Part shown: positions 11,061 through 22,859 of the stretch, one piece after another
Position numbering within the stretch: position 1 is the stretch's first letter
Layout: each line of letters begins with the position of its first letter
From: Kingdonia uniflora
Taxonomy: Eukaryota; Streptophyta; Magnoliopsida; Ranunculales; Circaeasteraceae
Direction: 5' to 3'
Assembly: GCA_014058105.1 (NCBI GenBank)
Contig: JACGCM010000604.1
Coordinates: 682,001-746,000 of the forward strand
DNA: 64,000 nt
Position numbers and translations under genes: made by a program
Notes under the pieces: model-generated
Databases searched by the model: none
The model's input: the letters and a program-made list of their open reading frames with translations, nothing else
Told to the model about the DNA's origin: nothing

Positions 11061-13293
11061 TGTCGTCATACTTCAGCGATAAAAACTGAGATAAGTTATT
11101 GTACTGCCTTCCCTTAATGGAGCTCTTGAACTATTTCTTAATGACATTTAACAGTTTCTAGTGAGAATAAAATTAAAATCAAGGTAGCCTAGGGTAATCT
11201 GGATTTTGAACTTCCAGTTGGAGTAGTTAAAGTCCGTTAAGGTTTCAATATTAGTCAATTGGTTCTGGATCATAGGGCTCAAGCTGCATGAACCAATGAC
11301 TTATATTAGGACATGCAAAAATTAATTTTATGCACGTTTAACTTGATTACTTAAATATCTATAACTTGATGTCTTTAATCTTGATCCTACCTGGGGTTAG
11401 GATGGTCGAGTAAGAGTGTATATAATATTTAAGATATTAATTTTTTTTACTCTGTGGGTATAGTGATGTATCATCAAATCCCTCATTTGGGTGGTGATTT
11501 GACATACATTGCCCCCTAGTTGGTTATTACTCACTCTCAAGACTATACTGACCACTTACAGTTTGACTCGATACACTTCCTCACCTTTGGGCTGAGGGTT
11601 ATCCTCATCTCCCCATACCGTGTAGCCTATCTTGACCCACTAATTAATTAAAAGTTTCTTAGCCTCCTTTAGGTGGTCTAATTATTTAAAGTTTAATTAG
11701 TGCAAAAGTAGTCTTAATGAGACTTTACGAGAGAGTCTTAACATTAGGAGAAACGTTCAACTCCATGGACAAAACTCTTTTGGGTGTATTTGCTCATTTT
11801 ATATCTCGTCTTCCTAACGACTACTTAATCTCACTTAAACCCCATTGGAGATCCTTGGGCATTCAAACCCTATATCATGAATGATAAATTATAGCTTATG
11901 CCAAATATGATGATCTAATTAGTAATAATTATGGGTTTCGCTATTAAAATACCTGGATTGTATTTCCTGTAAAAATTACCGAACTGTGAGGCATCTTACA
12001 TGGATATGTGTTTCCAGTAAATGACAATCGCATTCCCTTCAAGAGTTTCAGCAATAATACAACACTTAAAGAACCATAAAAAATATACCCTCACTTCAGA
12101 AAACCTGCATATATTATATCCACTTAGAAAATACCCTCACATAGGATTGAGCCGAAATAAAACACAAACAAGGAAAACGTATAAATGAGTCAAAGGGGTT
12201 TGAGTTGCCTCATCAGAGCTTCAACCAACTTAAACGTATTCACGAGCAACAAATTAAAACATACGAAGATAATCGAGATTGAAATGAGGTACGGGCACAA
12301 GGAACTAATAATGGTTTTTATCTCCTTAAAACTCTAGGATGCAGAGGTATAATCAGAAAATAATTCAAATCCATCTCAAACCTAGCATCATAAACACATA
12401 AAACCCAACAAACCCCATATAATCAGGTCATCGATAATAATAACAATAGCATCGGTGAGCAAATTTCACGACAAGCGATTTCTCTTAAAGAATCCTAATC
12501 TCCTTCAACATAATATCAGCCAACAATTTAAACCTAACTTTCCAAATAGCAACAACACCCTTTGTAAACCCTAATAACCAAATTGTATTTTCCCCTTTGA
12601 TGATCGACTTCACTTTAAAAACCCCATGGAAGTAAGATAACATGAATATGAAATCTTGCTACGAATCTCCCCCAAAAACCCACTTCAACATACCAAACCA
12701 GATTATAAAAAACCCAAATCTGATTACAGAACCCAAATCATATTACAAAAACCCCAATCTCTTATCAAATCAAGTCAACATTAGCCGCCAAACAACACAT
12801 CAAATGCAAAAAACAAAAACAAAAAATTGTTTTAAATCATGAAACCCTCAAACTGATTTTACAACAACAGACTTCAATCCATACTATTCTTCAAGAATAA
12901 CTCCACCACAAATCTCAATGTAAAAAATTTCCCACATGAGTAAACCCAAATCAGATGGTGGTGATGATAAAAAAACAGAGTTTTAAACCCTTTGAATTCT
13001 TCTGAAATCGATATAGAAAACCCTCTACTCTACGAGATTTTAGAGGATGAATCTAGGTGGCATAATTTAGGGAGAGGGAGAGGAACCCAAAAAAAAAATT
13101 GGGGAGGAGGGGGTGATTGATGTGCAGTTAAAGAGAGAGGAGAGAGTCGATAATTATTTTTTTTTATGAAATCTTTTTTTGTTCTCTCGCTTCTCAGAAC
13201 AGTAATATCAACGTAAGTACTCAAAACAAAACCATTAAAGTACCAGAAAAAACTTCTAAGAGCAATTATTTAACCACGGTAATTTGTATCTTA
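11061..13293 (-). other. Leader/gag interval of the copia element without a recognisable gag
   Basis: Between the PBS and the protease lie 2.2 kb in which I can find no gag domain or CCHC knuckle on the minus strand. The part nearest the PBS (13224-12400) reads like a plant transcript leader: T-rich, with a short ORF at 13224-13030 ending in proline- and leucine-rich peptides. Around 11400-11650 there are GGGGATGAGGATAACCCTCAG-like words without frames. Gag may have decayed beyond recognition, or the interval may contain captured or inserted host DNA. Confidence 0.45.
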
Positions 13294-13305
13294 GCTCTGA
13301 TACCA
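13294..13305 (-). promoter_or_regulatory. Primer-binding site (tRNA-iMet) of the copia element
   Basis: The minus strand reads TGGTATCAGAGC two bases inside the 5' LTR. It is a perfect match to the 12-nt complement of the plant initiator tRNA-Met 3' end, used by most plant copia elements. Confidence 0.9.
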
Positions 13306-13307
13306 AC

Positions 13308-13675
13308 TGTTGGAAATACATACAATTTCTATGATCAATAATAGGATATGGAAAATAGATTATACTAACCTCTTCTCCTACTCTCTGAAAATCCTATGTT
13401 CTTGAGTGAAGCTTTCCTTTGGATTGGCTACAAACCTCAATTGGATGGTTTTTTGTGTCATAGCCTCTAGAAGGGACTTCCTCTCTACTTAACCTGGAAT
13501 AGTCTTCCTATTATACCCTCAAACCCCAATGAAGAGTAACACTAGGTCCTACCTACCTTAACTTGGTATAACAATTGGGCACAACCAATAACACCTATAC
13601 GACCAATTAACATGTGTGCTCATGAACAGAAAGTTAAAACATTGAGTAGTACCGGTATAGATGGAAAATCAAACA
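13308..13675 (-). repeat. 5' LTR of the minus-strand copia element (368 bp)
   Basis: Partner of 7502-7878. On the plus strand it runs from TGTTGGAAATAC (13308) to ATCAAACA (13675), followed by ATAAG, the second copy of the target duplication. Confidence 0.9.
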
Positions 13676-14204
13676 ATAAGGGCCTAAATTCATAGCTCGA
13701 ATTAGTTTCTTACACCAAATGTGCCTAAAATACAAACAATTGTAAACAAGCAATTTAATGGCATAAAATTAGCGTGAAAACCTCTGAATATGTAAAAACT
13801 GCGACCTCAGTTCGAGAATTTAGGAGAATTGCTTTATTTCTTTAATATTACAAGTTACAAAGGTCGGTGCTCTAAAAATTAAGTGTTTTATTATCTTCAA
13901 AATTTTGTCCTCGTTATCTCTTATTCATGTCCTATTTATATAATTCCTTCCTAGATCATGGATAGCAGCACGTTCTCCTGAAATAGTTGGAGTGGTGGAG
14001 CTTCCAACTACAGTTCCTATAATAGCTAGTTCGCGGGATAGGTTTTCTTAACTTATTCTTTATTGCTCTTTGAAGATTCGAGCCACATCAGCTGCTAGGT
14101 TGTGGGACAGGTGTTAGCGTCATTGGGATGTATTCTCTTTAAGTTTTGTGTGAGCCTAACATGCTAGTTGTTCGTTATAGTAGCTCGAGGGATAGGTCCC
14201 TGCA
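13676..14204 (-). repeat. 3' LTR of Tat-type gypsy element A
   Basis: It pairs with about 53950-54453: both contain GTAAACAAGCAATTTAATGGC and GTAAAAAC...GCGACCTC-type segments and end in CTCGAGGGATAGGTCCCT followed by GCA or ACA. A minus-strand TATA box TATATAAATA lies at 13943-13934. The left edge is cut by the copia insertion; the missing first bases should lie just left of 7497. The two LTRs are clearly diverged, making A the oldest layer of the nest. Confidence 0.85.
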
Positions 14205-14218
14205 ATCACCCCCTCTTA
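14205..14218 (-). promoter_or_regulatory. Polypurine tract of element A
   Basis: On the minus strand AAGAGGGGGTGAT directly precedes the 3' LTR start TGCAGGG at 14204. The equivalent G-rich tract occurs at the same place in elements B and C. Confidence 0.75.
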
Positions 14219-14405
14219 ACTGAAGGCACAGGTATGAGTTGAAAAGTTCATGATCGAGCTTTATTCTTGTAAATTGATACTTGAATTTAATGTTGAATCT
14301 AGACCTTAGGTATTCGTTGCTTGACTGTTGTGATTCCCATATGTTTAAGTCTTCAATGTTGATTATGTTCATCAATTAATGTTAACCAATTAATACAGAT
14401 ATAGC

Positions 14406-14413
14406 TATAAATA
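14406..14413 (+). promoter_or_regulatory. TATA box for the antisense ORFs of element A
   Basis: TATAAATA lies 51 bp upstream of the first plus-strand ATG (14457) and about 200 bp inside the 3' LTR. Elements B (25757) and C (20164) have a TATA box in the equivalent place, so a conserved antisense promoter is inferred. Confidence 0.55.
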
Positions 14414-14456
14414 GTTGTTCTATCTCTTCAAATGCAATTATCTTTTACTGTTAATC

Positions 14457-15850
14457 ATGGTGAATACCAGAGCTCAAACCCATGAAAGCTGGTTATTGGC
14501 CAAAATTAAGGAGCTCCATCTTTGTTATTTCAGAAGCAAATCTTTGTCTAATGGTACTCCCATCCCTATTTTAGCAACGTATCATTGAATGTTAGAAGAT
14601 GAATCTGAGGTGGCGAATGATGTTTATTTTCACATGTTCCAGTTCCATTACATTCACAGGACTGCAGGAGCGTAGGGATTGTCTCAGGTGTCTTGCGTAG
14701 CGAGCCATTTTGGAGGAAGGCAAGGTTGCGGTATCAGGTGTAACCAGCCGTGGCTGCCCCAGTTGTAATTAGCACTCTATTATTTTATAAATAAAATTTG
14801 AATTTGGGCCGAATTGTCTTTTTATTTTTTGACCTTTCATTTTGTCTTCTCGATTTGTAATTTTTTTATGCTAAATTTGATAATTGTTGTAATAAATATG
14901 TCAGTTATCAAGATTGTCTCTTGATATGTTCTTATCTTATAATATATGTGATTTTATAATATCCATTATTATGAGTTCCTATAAATATAGTGGTGTGTTC
15001 AATCTTTTTCTTCATGCAATCATAGTGAGTGAGAACATGTTCTTATCGTGTTTGTCATCCTGCTAAATGATTGCTGGTTATTAAAAATGTTGAACTAAGC
15101 GAGAGATATTTCGAACTTCTTTCTTATGACGCCGATCTACCGAACTCCCATATGCAGGTTGAAGGTCTGAGTGAAGAAGTAAAGCAGATAGAGGTCGACT
15201 GTCATTTTTGGTGTGACATTTTTTAAAGTTGGATTATTGATCCTATAGCTTGAGAGATTGCTATGAAGAAGATTGATCTTGATGAGATGACTGATGATAA
15301 AGATGATAAAGCTGTTGGAGGTGAAGTCGTTCCTTATGCTGCAACTGAACATCTTGGTTGCTTTAGATGTAACTATTTATGAATACTCAAACTATTTGTA
15401 CCATTCGTTGAAATGATGCATTTATTTGAATAAATGGGATAATAATATGGTTTTGATTTCCTGAATAATTTCTACTTTTCTTGGGTAATCTTTTAGAGTC
15501 TTCGAATTTTTAAATTCAGTTTTCATTGTTATTGTTGTTCGAGTTTCTATAAATATTTAGAGAAAATGAACTCGATAAGTAGTATGATTTTCTTTGCAAG
15601 TGGGATGACGAATTAGTTAAGATTTTTATCGATTTGGAAAATTTTGAAGAAAAGATGAGTAGGAGAGTGAAAGATTTGCCACTTTTGAAGAGTGGGAATG
15701 GGTCAAATTATGAGAGAGGTTTGGTTCCCAAGAGGAGTGAGTTGTCTTATTAGAGGAGGAGAAAAGATGCCTCAGCTGAGAAACCGAAGGTGGCCGACAT
15801 GTACCCCATCAAAAAGCTGCAGTTAGCGAGGGGGAGTATATAAAACAGAT
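14457..15850 (+). pseudogene. Antisense ORF region of element A, first part
   Basis: The ORF at 14457 starts MVNTRAQTHESWLLAKIKEL and is broken by a TGA after LATYH. Its counterparts start MVKTHRMVLEERIASKM in element B and MRTRYQSQLEKME in element C. A second fragment around 15150-15380 ends in LGCFRCNYL; the B counterpart ends in GCLRCNYM (27507). A third short basic fragment (about 15655-15843) contains KDASAEKPKVADMYPIKKLQ, matching a B fragment at 27800-28000. Antisense ORFs in this location are known for Tat elements. Their function is unknown and no enzymatic domain is visible. All pieces carry stops. Confidence 0.6.
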
Positions 15851-16489
15851 GTAACTTTCTCTGGTAATCATTTTTCATTGGTAGAGAAAGAAATTTGCAA
15901 AGAAAAAGAGAGAGAGGGAGAGAGAGAGACGTTGTGATTTTAAAGAGTGGGAGAACATCAAAGTAAAAAAGAAGAAAGGGGATTCTGGAATTATTGTGGA
16001 GCATATTATGGAAGGCGAGGTTCTTACTATTCCATATTCATCATATGGCATTTTCGGTTAGTAATCTGTATTTCCATTTTTGGTTTCGTTTTTCCATTTT
16101 TGGTTATATTAGTGTATGATTTCAAAAAGTTGTGTACGTATTGATAGCAAAATTATATGGAAAATATTTGGAAAATTAATCCCTCCTTAATTTAAATTTT
16201 AAAATATGTGTTCTGTATATATTTATATTATTTTGGAAATTTTTATTTAATATTTTTTTATCTGTTGAAACTGCTACAGGCGTTAGATTTTTTTTTCGTA
16301 TGTCAAATTCTTTAGAAATTTTTACGGGAAATATTACATTTATGAGAAAACTTATTATTACATATAAATATGTAGAGTATAAAGATTTTGATAATGAAAA
16401 TTAAGTAGTATTTCGTTATATTATGTAAGTATAGATATGAGATAAAGTATTAGTTAGGAAAGAGTAAATTACTTGCTATTCTAGCGTCG

Positions 16490-17210
16490 ATATGGACTCT
16501 GCTACATCAGGCCGATATAAAAGTGAGGACATTGCAGATCGAGGTAGAGTCCAGTTCGCTAACGTTGCAGTGTTATAGATCGAGAGTGAGAACGTAGTTC
16601 CTCTGTAGAATAGGATCTATGAAGAGGTTGTTGCTCTCGAAGTTGGAGAGGGGTTGGATCATTTTGTTGAGGGTCATACGAACTTGTATAATTATGGCGA
16701 GGGGGCTTATGTTATGAAAGAATTTTGCATACATACGAAGGATTTAAAAGGTGATTGGGGATCGATAATGGAGTATGGGGGAGAAGCCAATAAGGAATTT
16801 ACTTCTGAAGAAGGTGAATTGTCATATTACCTTCTTCCTGATTTAGAGCATAAAACGTCAATTCGAGGTGTTCCCCGAAACATCACTTTTAAATATTTTA
16901 TAGGGGATGAAATTGGCGACCAGGAGGATGGTTTTCATTATTTTCTTGCTCAGCTCGATTATGGTTTGAGTTTACCTCTTAGCAACTTTTCTAAAGACAT
17001 TATGCATTCATTAAAGCATGTCCTGCTCAACTTAATAGGAACATGTATGAGGTGTTAAAGGTTTGTACAACTTTGAATAAGAGATGGAGGGATGAAGGCT
17101 TCGTGAGGTAGTTCATTTCAGAGGAAATTATGAAGTATTTTAATGTAAAATTTTATAGTGCTACTAGGGGACGTATTTTTCAACGATATTCCCTCGGCCA
17201 TTATTCTTTG
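16490..17210 (+). pseudogene. Antisense ORF of element A, conserved central domain
   Basis: The open part 16654-17058 contains CIHTKDLKGDWGSIMEYGGE, TSEEGELSYYLLPDLEH, NITFKYFIGDEIGDQEDGFH and GLSLPLSNFSKDIM. A frameshift then moves the family's next block, the N-MYEVLKVCTTLNKRWRDEGF segment, into another frame (about 17035-17105). Element B carries the homologous domain at 28338-29150. I recognise this as the conserved part of Tat antisense ORF proteins. No function is known, and both copies here are broken. Confidence 0.6.
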
Positions 17211-18271
17211 ACTTAGACTCTGCTGGAAAAGTTTGGAATAATAACCTAATTTTGGTTAGGGGCGAGTATATGCAGATTGCAGATGAGGAATCAATGGATC
17301 TTACTTATATATAGGTCGATTAGAGAACGTAAATAGATATCTTATCTCATGTATTTTTTTCTTATGAAATAAGAATCGCTCAAAGAGTAATTTTACTTGC
17401 AGATTCAAAGAAACAAGGTTGGGCTAAAAATGACTCTAGCTCAGGAAATAAATGACTGGGATAAGGTAGTCTAATTTTAGCTCATGTAGGTGCTTGAGTG
17501 ACGTTAGTACTTATTAATTGTAATGCTGGGATAATTTATTTATTTTTTGAATTGTACGTTGTTTTCGTCCTTGAATTTGATATAAATTAAATTCTTATGT
17601 GTGGGAGGTTCTCAAATCAAGGTTGGTTGTTGAGACTTCAAGCAAAGAACTGACTAGGATGAAAATTTTATTGGGCCTAGCCAACCATGTCATAGTATAG
17701 ACTGAGTATCAGGTGAGAGAATATAAATCTCTTAGTGATGTTCATTGAAAAAACTTGTATGAAACATAGCCTGATTAGTCTCAAGCAAAAATGGATCGAA
17801 ATGAAGTTGTTAGAAAAAATAAAGATAGGTATAATAAAGTTTAACCTTTTTTACCTAGTGGTATTAGGGAGAAGACTCTACCACACACTAAAGATCTTAT
17901 GATGCTAACTCCATTTCTCGAGGTAGAAGTAGATAGTGAATGGGGTATGAAGGAAGCTAACTATAGTATTTTAGAGGAAAATGGACTGTACCTTGACCCT
18001 ACTAAAATCAAACGTATGGTGACCAGGGCTAGGAATCCGCATAGCCTTAGGCCTAAAGAATGTTCAGCTTGAGTTGGTGTCCAAATGATTTATCTGCGAT
18101 TTAATTGAATGTGATAAATGTATATGTATTTATGTTAGAATGATTTTTGTGTAGGAATTACGATTTATGAGGAATATATATTTAATTATGTTGAGGAGAA
18201 GTATGAATTATATGTTGAGGAATGATTTGAAAGTTACTTAAGAAACTTTACATAAGTTTACCAAACTGAAT

Positions 18272-18786
18272 ATGAAGATTGAAGTCGAATTAAGGAATGA
18301 GAAATTTTTGAGGAAAATTGCCGAGTTTAATAGGGAAAGAACTCGCGACCTTCTGAAGAAAAGTCACGGACAAATGGTAGATGCATTACAGCCAAACACC
18401 AAAAACTTGCATATGAGGATCCTCACGAAAGACAATATTGGAATCTGTGATATTTATTTATGGTGGAGAAATTAAGAAAATTTCAAGAAGAGATGGATAA
18501 AATCCATAATTTAATGGTTGAGGGTAGGGTTAATTGTAATGGGGAGATAATTCGAGCTGATTACTTGAATCCCTCTGACATTATCGATTCTTCTCAAGCT
18601 GAGGTTGTTCTTTTAGAGCTCAAAGAAGAGCCTTTTGATGAAGATGACAAATTTGACTCACCTGTGGTTCTTGCTTCCAAAAATCAAGCAGAAGCTTGCA
18701 AGGAAGTTGTATATCGATCCCCTGAGTCTGTTGTTGGATCCTCAAGTGTGATTAAAAGGAATTTGACCTTTGCTATGTTTAGGTGA
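18272..18786 (+). pseudogene. Antisense ORF of element A, C-terminal part
   Basis: Two overlapping frames (18272-18475 and 18460-18786) together encode a charged, probably helical segment (RNEKFLRKIAEFNRERTRDL, then VEKLRKFQEEMDKIHNLMVE). An acidic tail contains LELKEEPFDEDDKFDSPVV. It corresponds in position to the coiled-coil end of B's antisense ORFs (30825-32269). A frameshift near 18465 separates the frames. A single copy of the GAAGCTAGTTTTACCTTTGC word that heads the 160-bp units of B follows at about 18840. Confidence 0.5.
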
Positions 18787-18799
18787 AATGAAAAGTAGG

Positions 18800-19423
18800 T
18801 CGAGTGTTATATTTATATAGTAGACTTACCAAAGAATAGAAGCTAGTTTTACCTTTGCTTTTTTATCATTTGGAGTATTTATTAGATCGATATAGTAAAC
18901 AATAATATGAGAAAAAACTTTAACAGTTTTCATTTATGAGAATAGAATGTACATAAAATTGGAGATTTAAATATCACTTTTGGAAATAAATCAACTGTAC
19001 AGGATGGAGACTTAATCTCCTTTTGAAATGTTAAAAAATAAATCAACTTAGCTAATGATAGTACTTCTTCAATCTCCCCGTGTTTCATGCACTTGGAATT
19101 CTAGTCTCCCCTTTTGTCATCAAGTAGTATGAACCATACTCCTTATTACTATGAATGATTATTCCCAATTTTTTGCCAGTTTCCCATGAGTGTCATATGT
19201 TAGTAAAAACGGAAAGCGTCTTGTTGACTGTCGCGGTGTTGTACTGTAGGCCCACAAGACATGTTGTAATTTCCTGATCTAATTTCCTTTATTTTTTCCC
19301 CAACCATTTCTTGAGACCATCAACTATGGTCTTGTTCGTGATTTTGGCATGTCCATTTCCTTGTGGGAAGTATAGGTTTGATGGTGAGTGGATGATATTA
19401 TGTTTATTTATAAACTTGACCAC
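18800..19423 (-). pseudogene. Integrase C-terminal part of element A
   Basis: The minus strand gives NIIHSPSNLYFPQGNGH and NKTIVDGLKKWLGKK (about 19390-19300), the end of a gypsy integrase core, followed by a decayed C-terminal extension. It is interrupted at 19423 by element C; the upstream half of the same integrase resumes at 46263. A second, diverged copy of 19222-19423 lies at 45447-45655. Confidence 0.7.
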
Positions 19424-19996
19424 TGTAGGGGCCTAATCTCGTAGAGGGGAGATTAAACTCTCACACCACTATGCTTATGCTCGACTAGGGGTTTTAACTA
19501 GTATACTTAATAGAAATAAGGAAAACTTCTAATAGACACAATTACGTGGAGTCCTTGAATGGGATTCCCTCATGCCTTTATTGATTATTTTTAAGGTAAG
19601 ATGGTATAAATGGATGAGATTACAAATAAAAGTTTGAGTAGACTGAATCTTCAAGCTTCAGAAGGTACTTGAAGGCTGTCGAGCTTATCTAAGGCCTGTT
19701 TTAGGAAAATCTTTTTAACCTCTTTTTGGCAGTTCTTATTTCCTATTAATAGAAGATAAGAAAGATGACGTCACCATAGAGAGGTCAAATTACAAGTGTC
19801 CTTATTTATATCTATTTTGTACTGAAGTTGGCTCTACCAGAATTGTCTGTTGGGTTGAAGCATGGTCGAAACTTTAGTAGACTCGATAGTACATTTGCTA
19901 TAATATTGGTAGGCTTGTAAATACGGTAGACTTCGAGCTTCTAGGGAGCCCTAGAGTATCCGGTTCATTCCCGAAGGCTGTGAATAGGCTACTATA
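19424..19996 (-). repeat. 3' LTR of Tat element C
   Basis: It matches 45656-46262 along its length (shared blocks CTCGTAGAGGGGAGATTAAAC, GACGTCACCATAGAGAGG and GTACTGAAGT-GGCTCT). It starts TGTAGGGGCC after ACCAC and ends in GGCTACTATA (CTACTACA in the partner). An AAGAGAGGGCGAA polypurine tract abuts it on the minus strand at 19997-20010. Confidence 0.85.
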
Positions 19997-20163
19997 TTCG
20001 CCCTCTCTTAGCTGGAGCCTTAGACTTTGTTGTGGGGTGGTCTTGCTGATAAAACCGTTTGCATAAGAATTTAGAGGTTTTACTGGTGTGAATGCGCCAG
20101 TTTTTGTGATCATTGATGGCTAATTATGTTGATTATGGTGTCATTAATGGGCTTTTAATTCCC

Positions 20164-20171
20164 TATAAAAA
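20164..20171 (+). promoter_or_regulatory. TATA box for the antisense ORFs of element C
   Basis: TATAAAAA lies 63 bp upstream of the first antisense ATG (20227) and about 170 bp inside the 3' LTR. It is the equivalent of the sites in A and B. Confidence 0.55.
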
Positions 20172-20226
20172 GGAGTTTAAGAGTTGTGCAGGATTTTCTT
20201 AACTACGCTTAAACTACTGCTTCAAA

Positions 20227-21220
20227 ATGTTCTTGCATTCGTTAAGTGAAATGAGGACTCGTTATCAGAGCCAGTTGGAGAAGATGGAATAATACGTAGA
20301 GGCCTAAGTGGCTTAACTAACTAGGCAGAATTTTGGCTGGAGGGATATACGGGCCCCACTACCCGACCTTATTAATTTGAATAGGGAGGAGCTGATCGGC
20401 TGGGAACGGGATAAGTGGAGTCATTTAGTTTTTTGTGGGGGATGTTCCAACATCATCTCATGACCGTGACTGAATGGTCCGCGATGCAAAGAGCTCTTGC
20501 GCGATGTCTGGTTGAGGGAGAGGTTGGTGGTGGTAGTGGTGGGTCGTGTTGCTAGAAGCTTGGGTTATATATTTTTTGTTTATGCTAATGTTGCAGTTTG
20601 TCTCTCTTGTTACCCCCCCCCCCTTTTGTAATGGAGAATATGTGAATGGACTTGTTTATGATTTCTCTGTTTGCCGAATGTAATTGGTAATTTGAGCTGT
20701 TGAGCGAGCAAAGAAAATAGTGTAGGCAATATCTACTGCAGGCCTTTCTAAACTTCGAAGGTCAACACATAGATTCCCTCGAGCGTATAACCAACTGTAG
20801 TCGAATAAAAAAGATACAACTAGACAAAGAAGCGCTGAAATTTGAAATCGAAGTTTAGGAAAAAGGTGACATGGGTCGAAGGGTAAGGTGCAATGATCTT
20901 ATAGGTCGAACGTGTTAAGATACCTCAAAGGTAGTTGTTGCAGTAAGAATCAAAATGAAAAAAATTGTACTAGGATGTGATGGATTGTTGTGTCCAACAA
21001 AAGTGTATTTTTAACTTCCCAAAGTTTATGCTGTAGTCGAGGTATTCACTTCAGCAATCTAACACTTGCAGGTTGTAGTGCTGATATGTGGGGTATGGCC
21101 TATTTTGAGCAGAGCACTGGGTTAGCAATAATTACTTCATGTCTGGGCAAGGGTATGATGATGGTTGCCACGTGGCAGACGCATGTGATTCCTTATTTTG
21201 AAACTTTGATTTATAAATAA
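20227..21220 (+). pseudogene. Antisense ORF region of element C, first part
   Basis: The frame from ATG 20227 runs MFLHSLSEMRTRYQSQLEKM and stops at a TAA. Read through, the frame continues into FGWRDIRAPLPDLINLNREE and GWERDKWSHL before ending near 20550. Position and the MRTR-type start match the first antisense ORF of A and B. A short frame at 20990-21220 has no recognisable domain. No function can be given. Confidence 0.45.
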
Positions 21221-22017
21221 CTCTTGAGAGTACCAGAGATGATTTTGTTCAAGGCAGAAATAGAAAACATTGTTTGGATTAAAATATTACAGGTAAATAT
21301 GTATTCAAGGGTTTGATTATGCCTCATTTGCAGGGTTCGAAGGGTAAATTGAGGTGTGAAGCTTGGAAATGTATTTGGTCGAAACATTTAGAAAGGTGGG
21401 AATATTTTATAAAAGACGGTTTCCTAGAATTATTTAGGGAAGGGGAAGAGGTGAGAGAGAGTGGGGTTAGTAGGTGTAATGATGGCGGTTTAGAAAACTG
21501 AGACGGCTTGAGGATAGTTTCTTTAAGATTGAGAAAAAGAGAGAGAAAGAGATACTCAATCACCTCTGTATTTATCTAAAGGAGGGAGTAAAAATCTTGC
21601 TGCTTCTTACTCTGATCATATGAAAACTCCATTGCCCGTAATTCTTATGAACTGAGATCATCAAAAAGTAGCTATTTTAGGTACGTCTTGCTTGCTGCTG
21701 TCTTTGAATTGTCTTATATTTTTGCTTGTTCTCATTGTGTCTGATTGTGTGAGGAGAGAAAACTTGGGATGTTGGTGATTGGGTTGATGAGGGTTGGGTT
21801 CAGTGGTTACTTATGTCTTAGATCTTTTGAACATCAGCTTCGAGGTGATGTGTTGGTAGGAGGGGTAGAGTTGTGGTTCATTCGGCCGGGTGTGAGACCT
21901 TCGAAACCGAATTGGGTATATCTGATGGGTAATACTTAGGCAATCACCAAGAGTTGGTGTAATCAAGGGTTTTAACTCAAATATTTTAGGTTAACTTGTT
22001 CCCTCTTCTTTTTTAGG

Positions 22018-22440
22018 GTGTTAATGCGTACTCATGAATCATCAAATATAAGGCTAATAAATGAGGTTGAAGATGTACTGAATGAGTCGAGTACTTCTGG
22101 TCAAGGGGAAGAAAGTAGTAGTGACGTGGAGGAATTGCATATTGCAACCAATACTTCCCTTACAATTATGGAGCCTGATGTCAATTTTGTGAGGCAAAGT
22201 TGGAGAAGGGCGCGGGTTATTGGGGAAAGTGATAAGGATGATGATGATGAGGAGGAGGAGGTTAAGGATGATCCTGGAGGAGACAAAGGAGAAGGCAAAG
22301 AGAGAAAGGATGAGGGTGATGGGGAGGATGATGGGAGTGGTCACGAAGATGGTGACGAAGAGATAGAGGACAATGGTGTCAATTTTGCAGACGTCACCCC
22401 TCGGCAGCGAGACAGGCTTGGTCGGTTTCAAAAAACATGA
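22018..22440 (+). pseudogene. Acidic antisense ORF of element C (140 aa)
   Basis: An uninterrupted 140-residue frame. The first part is Ser/Glu-rich (LNESSTSGQGEESSSDVEEL); the second is strongly acidic, with a run of Asp/Glu from about residue 75 to 123 interspersed with Lys and Gly. It ends with TPRQRDRLGRFQKT. The low-complexity acidic tract resembles histone- or nucleic-acid-interaction tails but has no specific family signature. Downstream frames to about 22860 (RVFNPRKYYLTTL, for example) suggest this was one longer protein. The ORF belongs to the Tat antisense module by position and strand. Confidence 0.5.
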
Positions 22441-22859
22441 CCTAATTAGTTGGAGATTTTTCTTAATTCCTTGTGGGACAAAGTGGCCCTTCGAGGATGA
22501 GCCTGCCGAAGGAATTATTGCTTTTTGAGGTCAAATTACGCAGGGCATGCAACTCCCCCTTTGATGTCTTGTGAAAGAGGTATTAAATTTTTGAGATGTT
22601 GTGCCTTGCCAAATAAATGGTAATTTTTATGAGATGATGAAAATCACCGGGGCCTTGAATAGGGAATTGTTAGCCATAGGTAAGCCTCTTATAGAGTGTC
22701 AAGACATCGTAGCCTTTTACTTGTATACGGGTAATTTGAAAGACTAGTAAAGAGGCACTATGAGCACCTCGAGGGTGAAGATGAGCTCACAATAAACGAT
22801 AGGGTATTTAATCCTAGAAAGTATTATTTGACTACTTTGTGAAGTATCTATCTTCGACA

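Larger units (their letters stand above)
7502..13675 (-). mobile_element. Complete but decayed Ty1/copia retrotransposon, inserted in the left LTR of element A
   Basis: Two related LTRs (7502-7878 and 13308-13675) bound the element and are flanked by a perfect 5-bp duplication ATAAG (7497-7501 and 13676-13680). On the minus strand, the 5' LTR is followed by a tRNA-iMet PBS (13305-13294), protease, integrase, RT and RNase H relics, and a GGTGGGAGAT polypurine tract abutting the 3' LTR. The order PR-INT-RT-RH is diagnostic of Ty1/copia. The sequence that resumes at 13676 is the LTR of element A, so this copia is younger than A. Confidence 0.9.

Noticed and set aside
22054..22431. Minus-strand 125-codon ORF opposite the acidic ORF of element C
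   Set aside because: It is the mirror of a GA-rich acidic coding tract and gives an Ile/Leu/Ser-rich peptide without domains. The plus-strand frame fits the antisense-ORF module.
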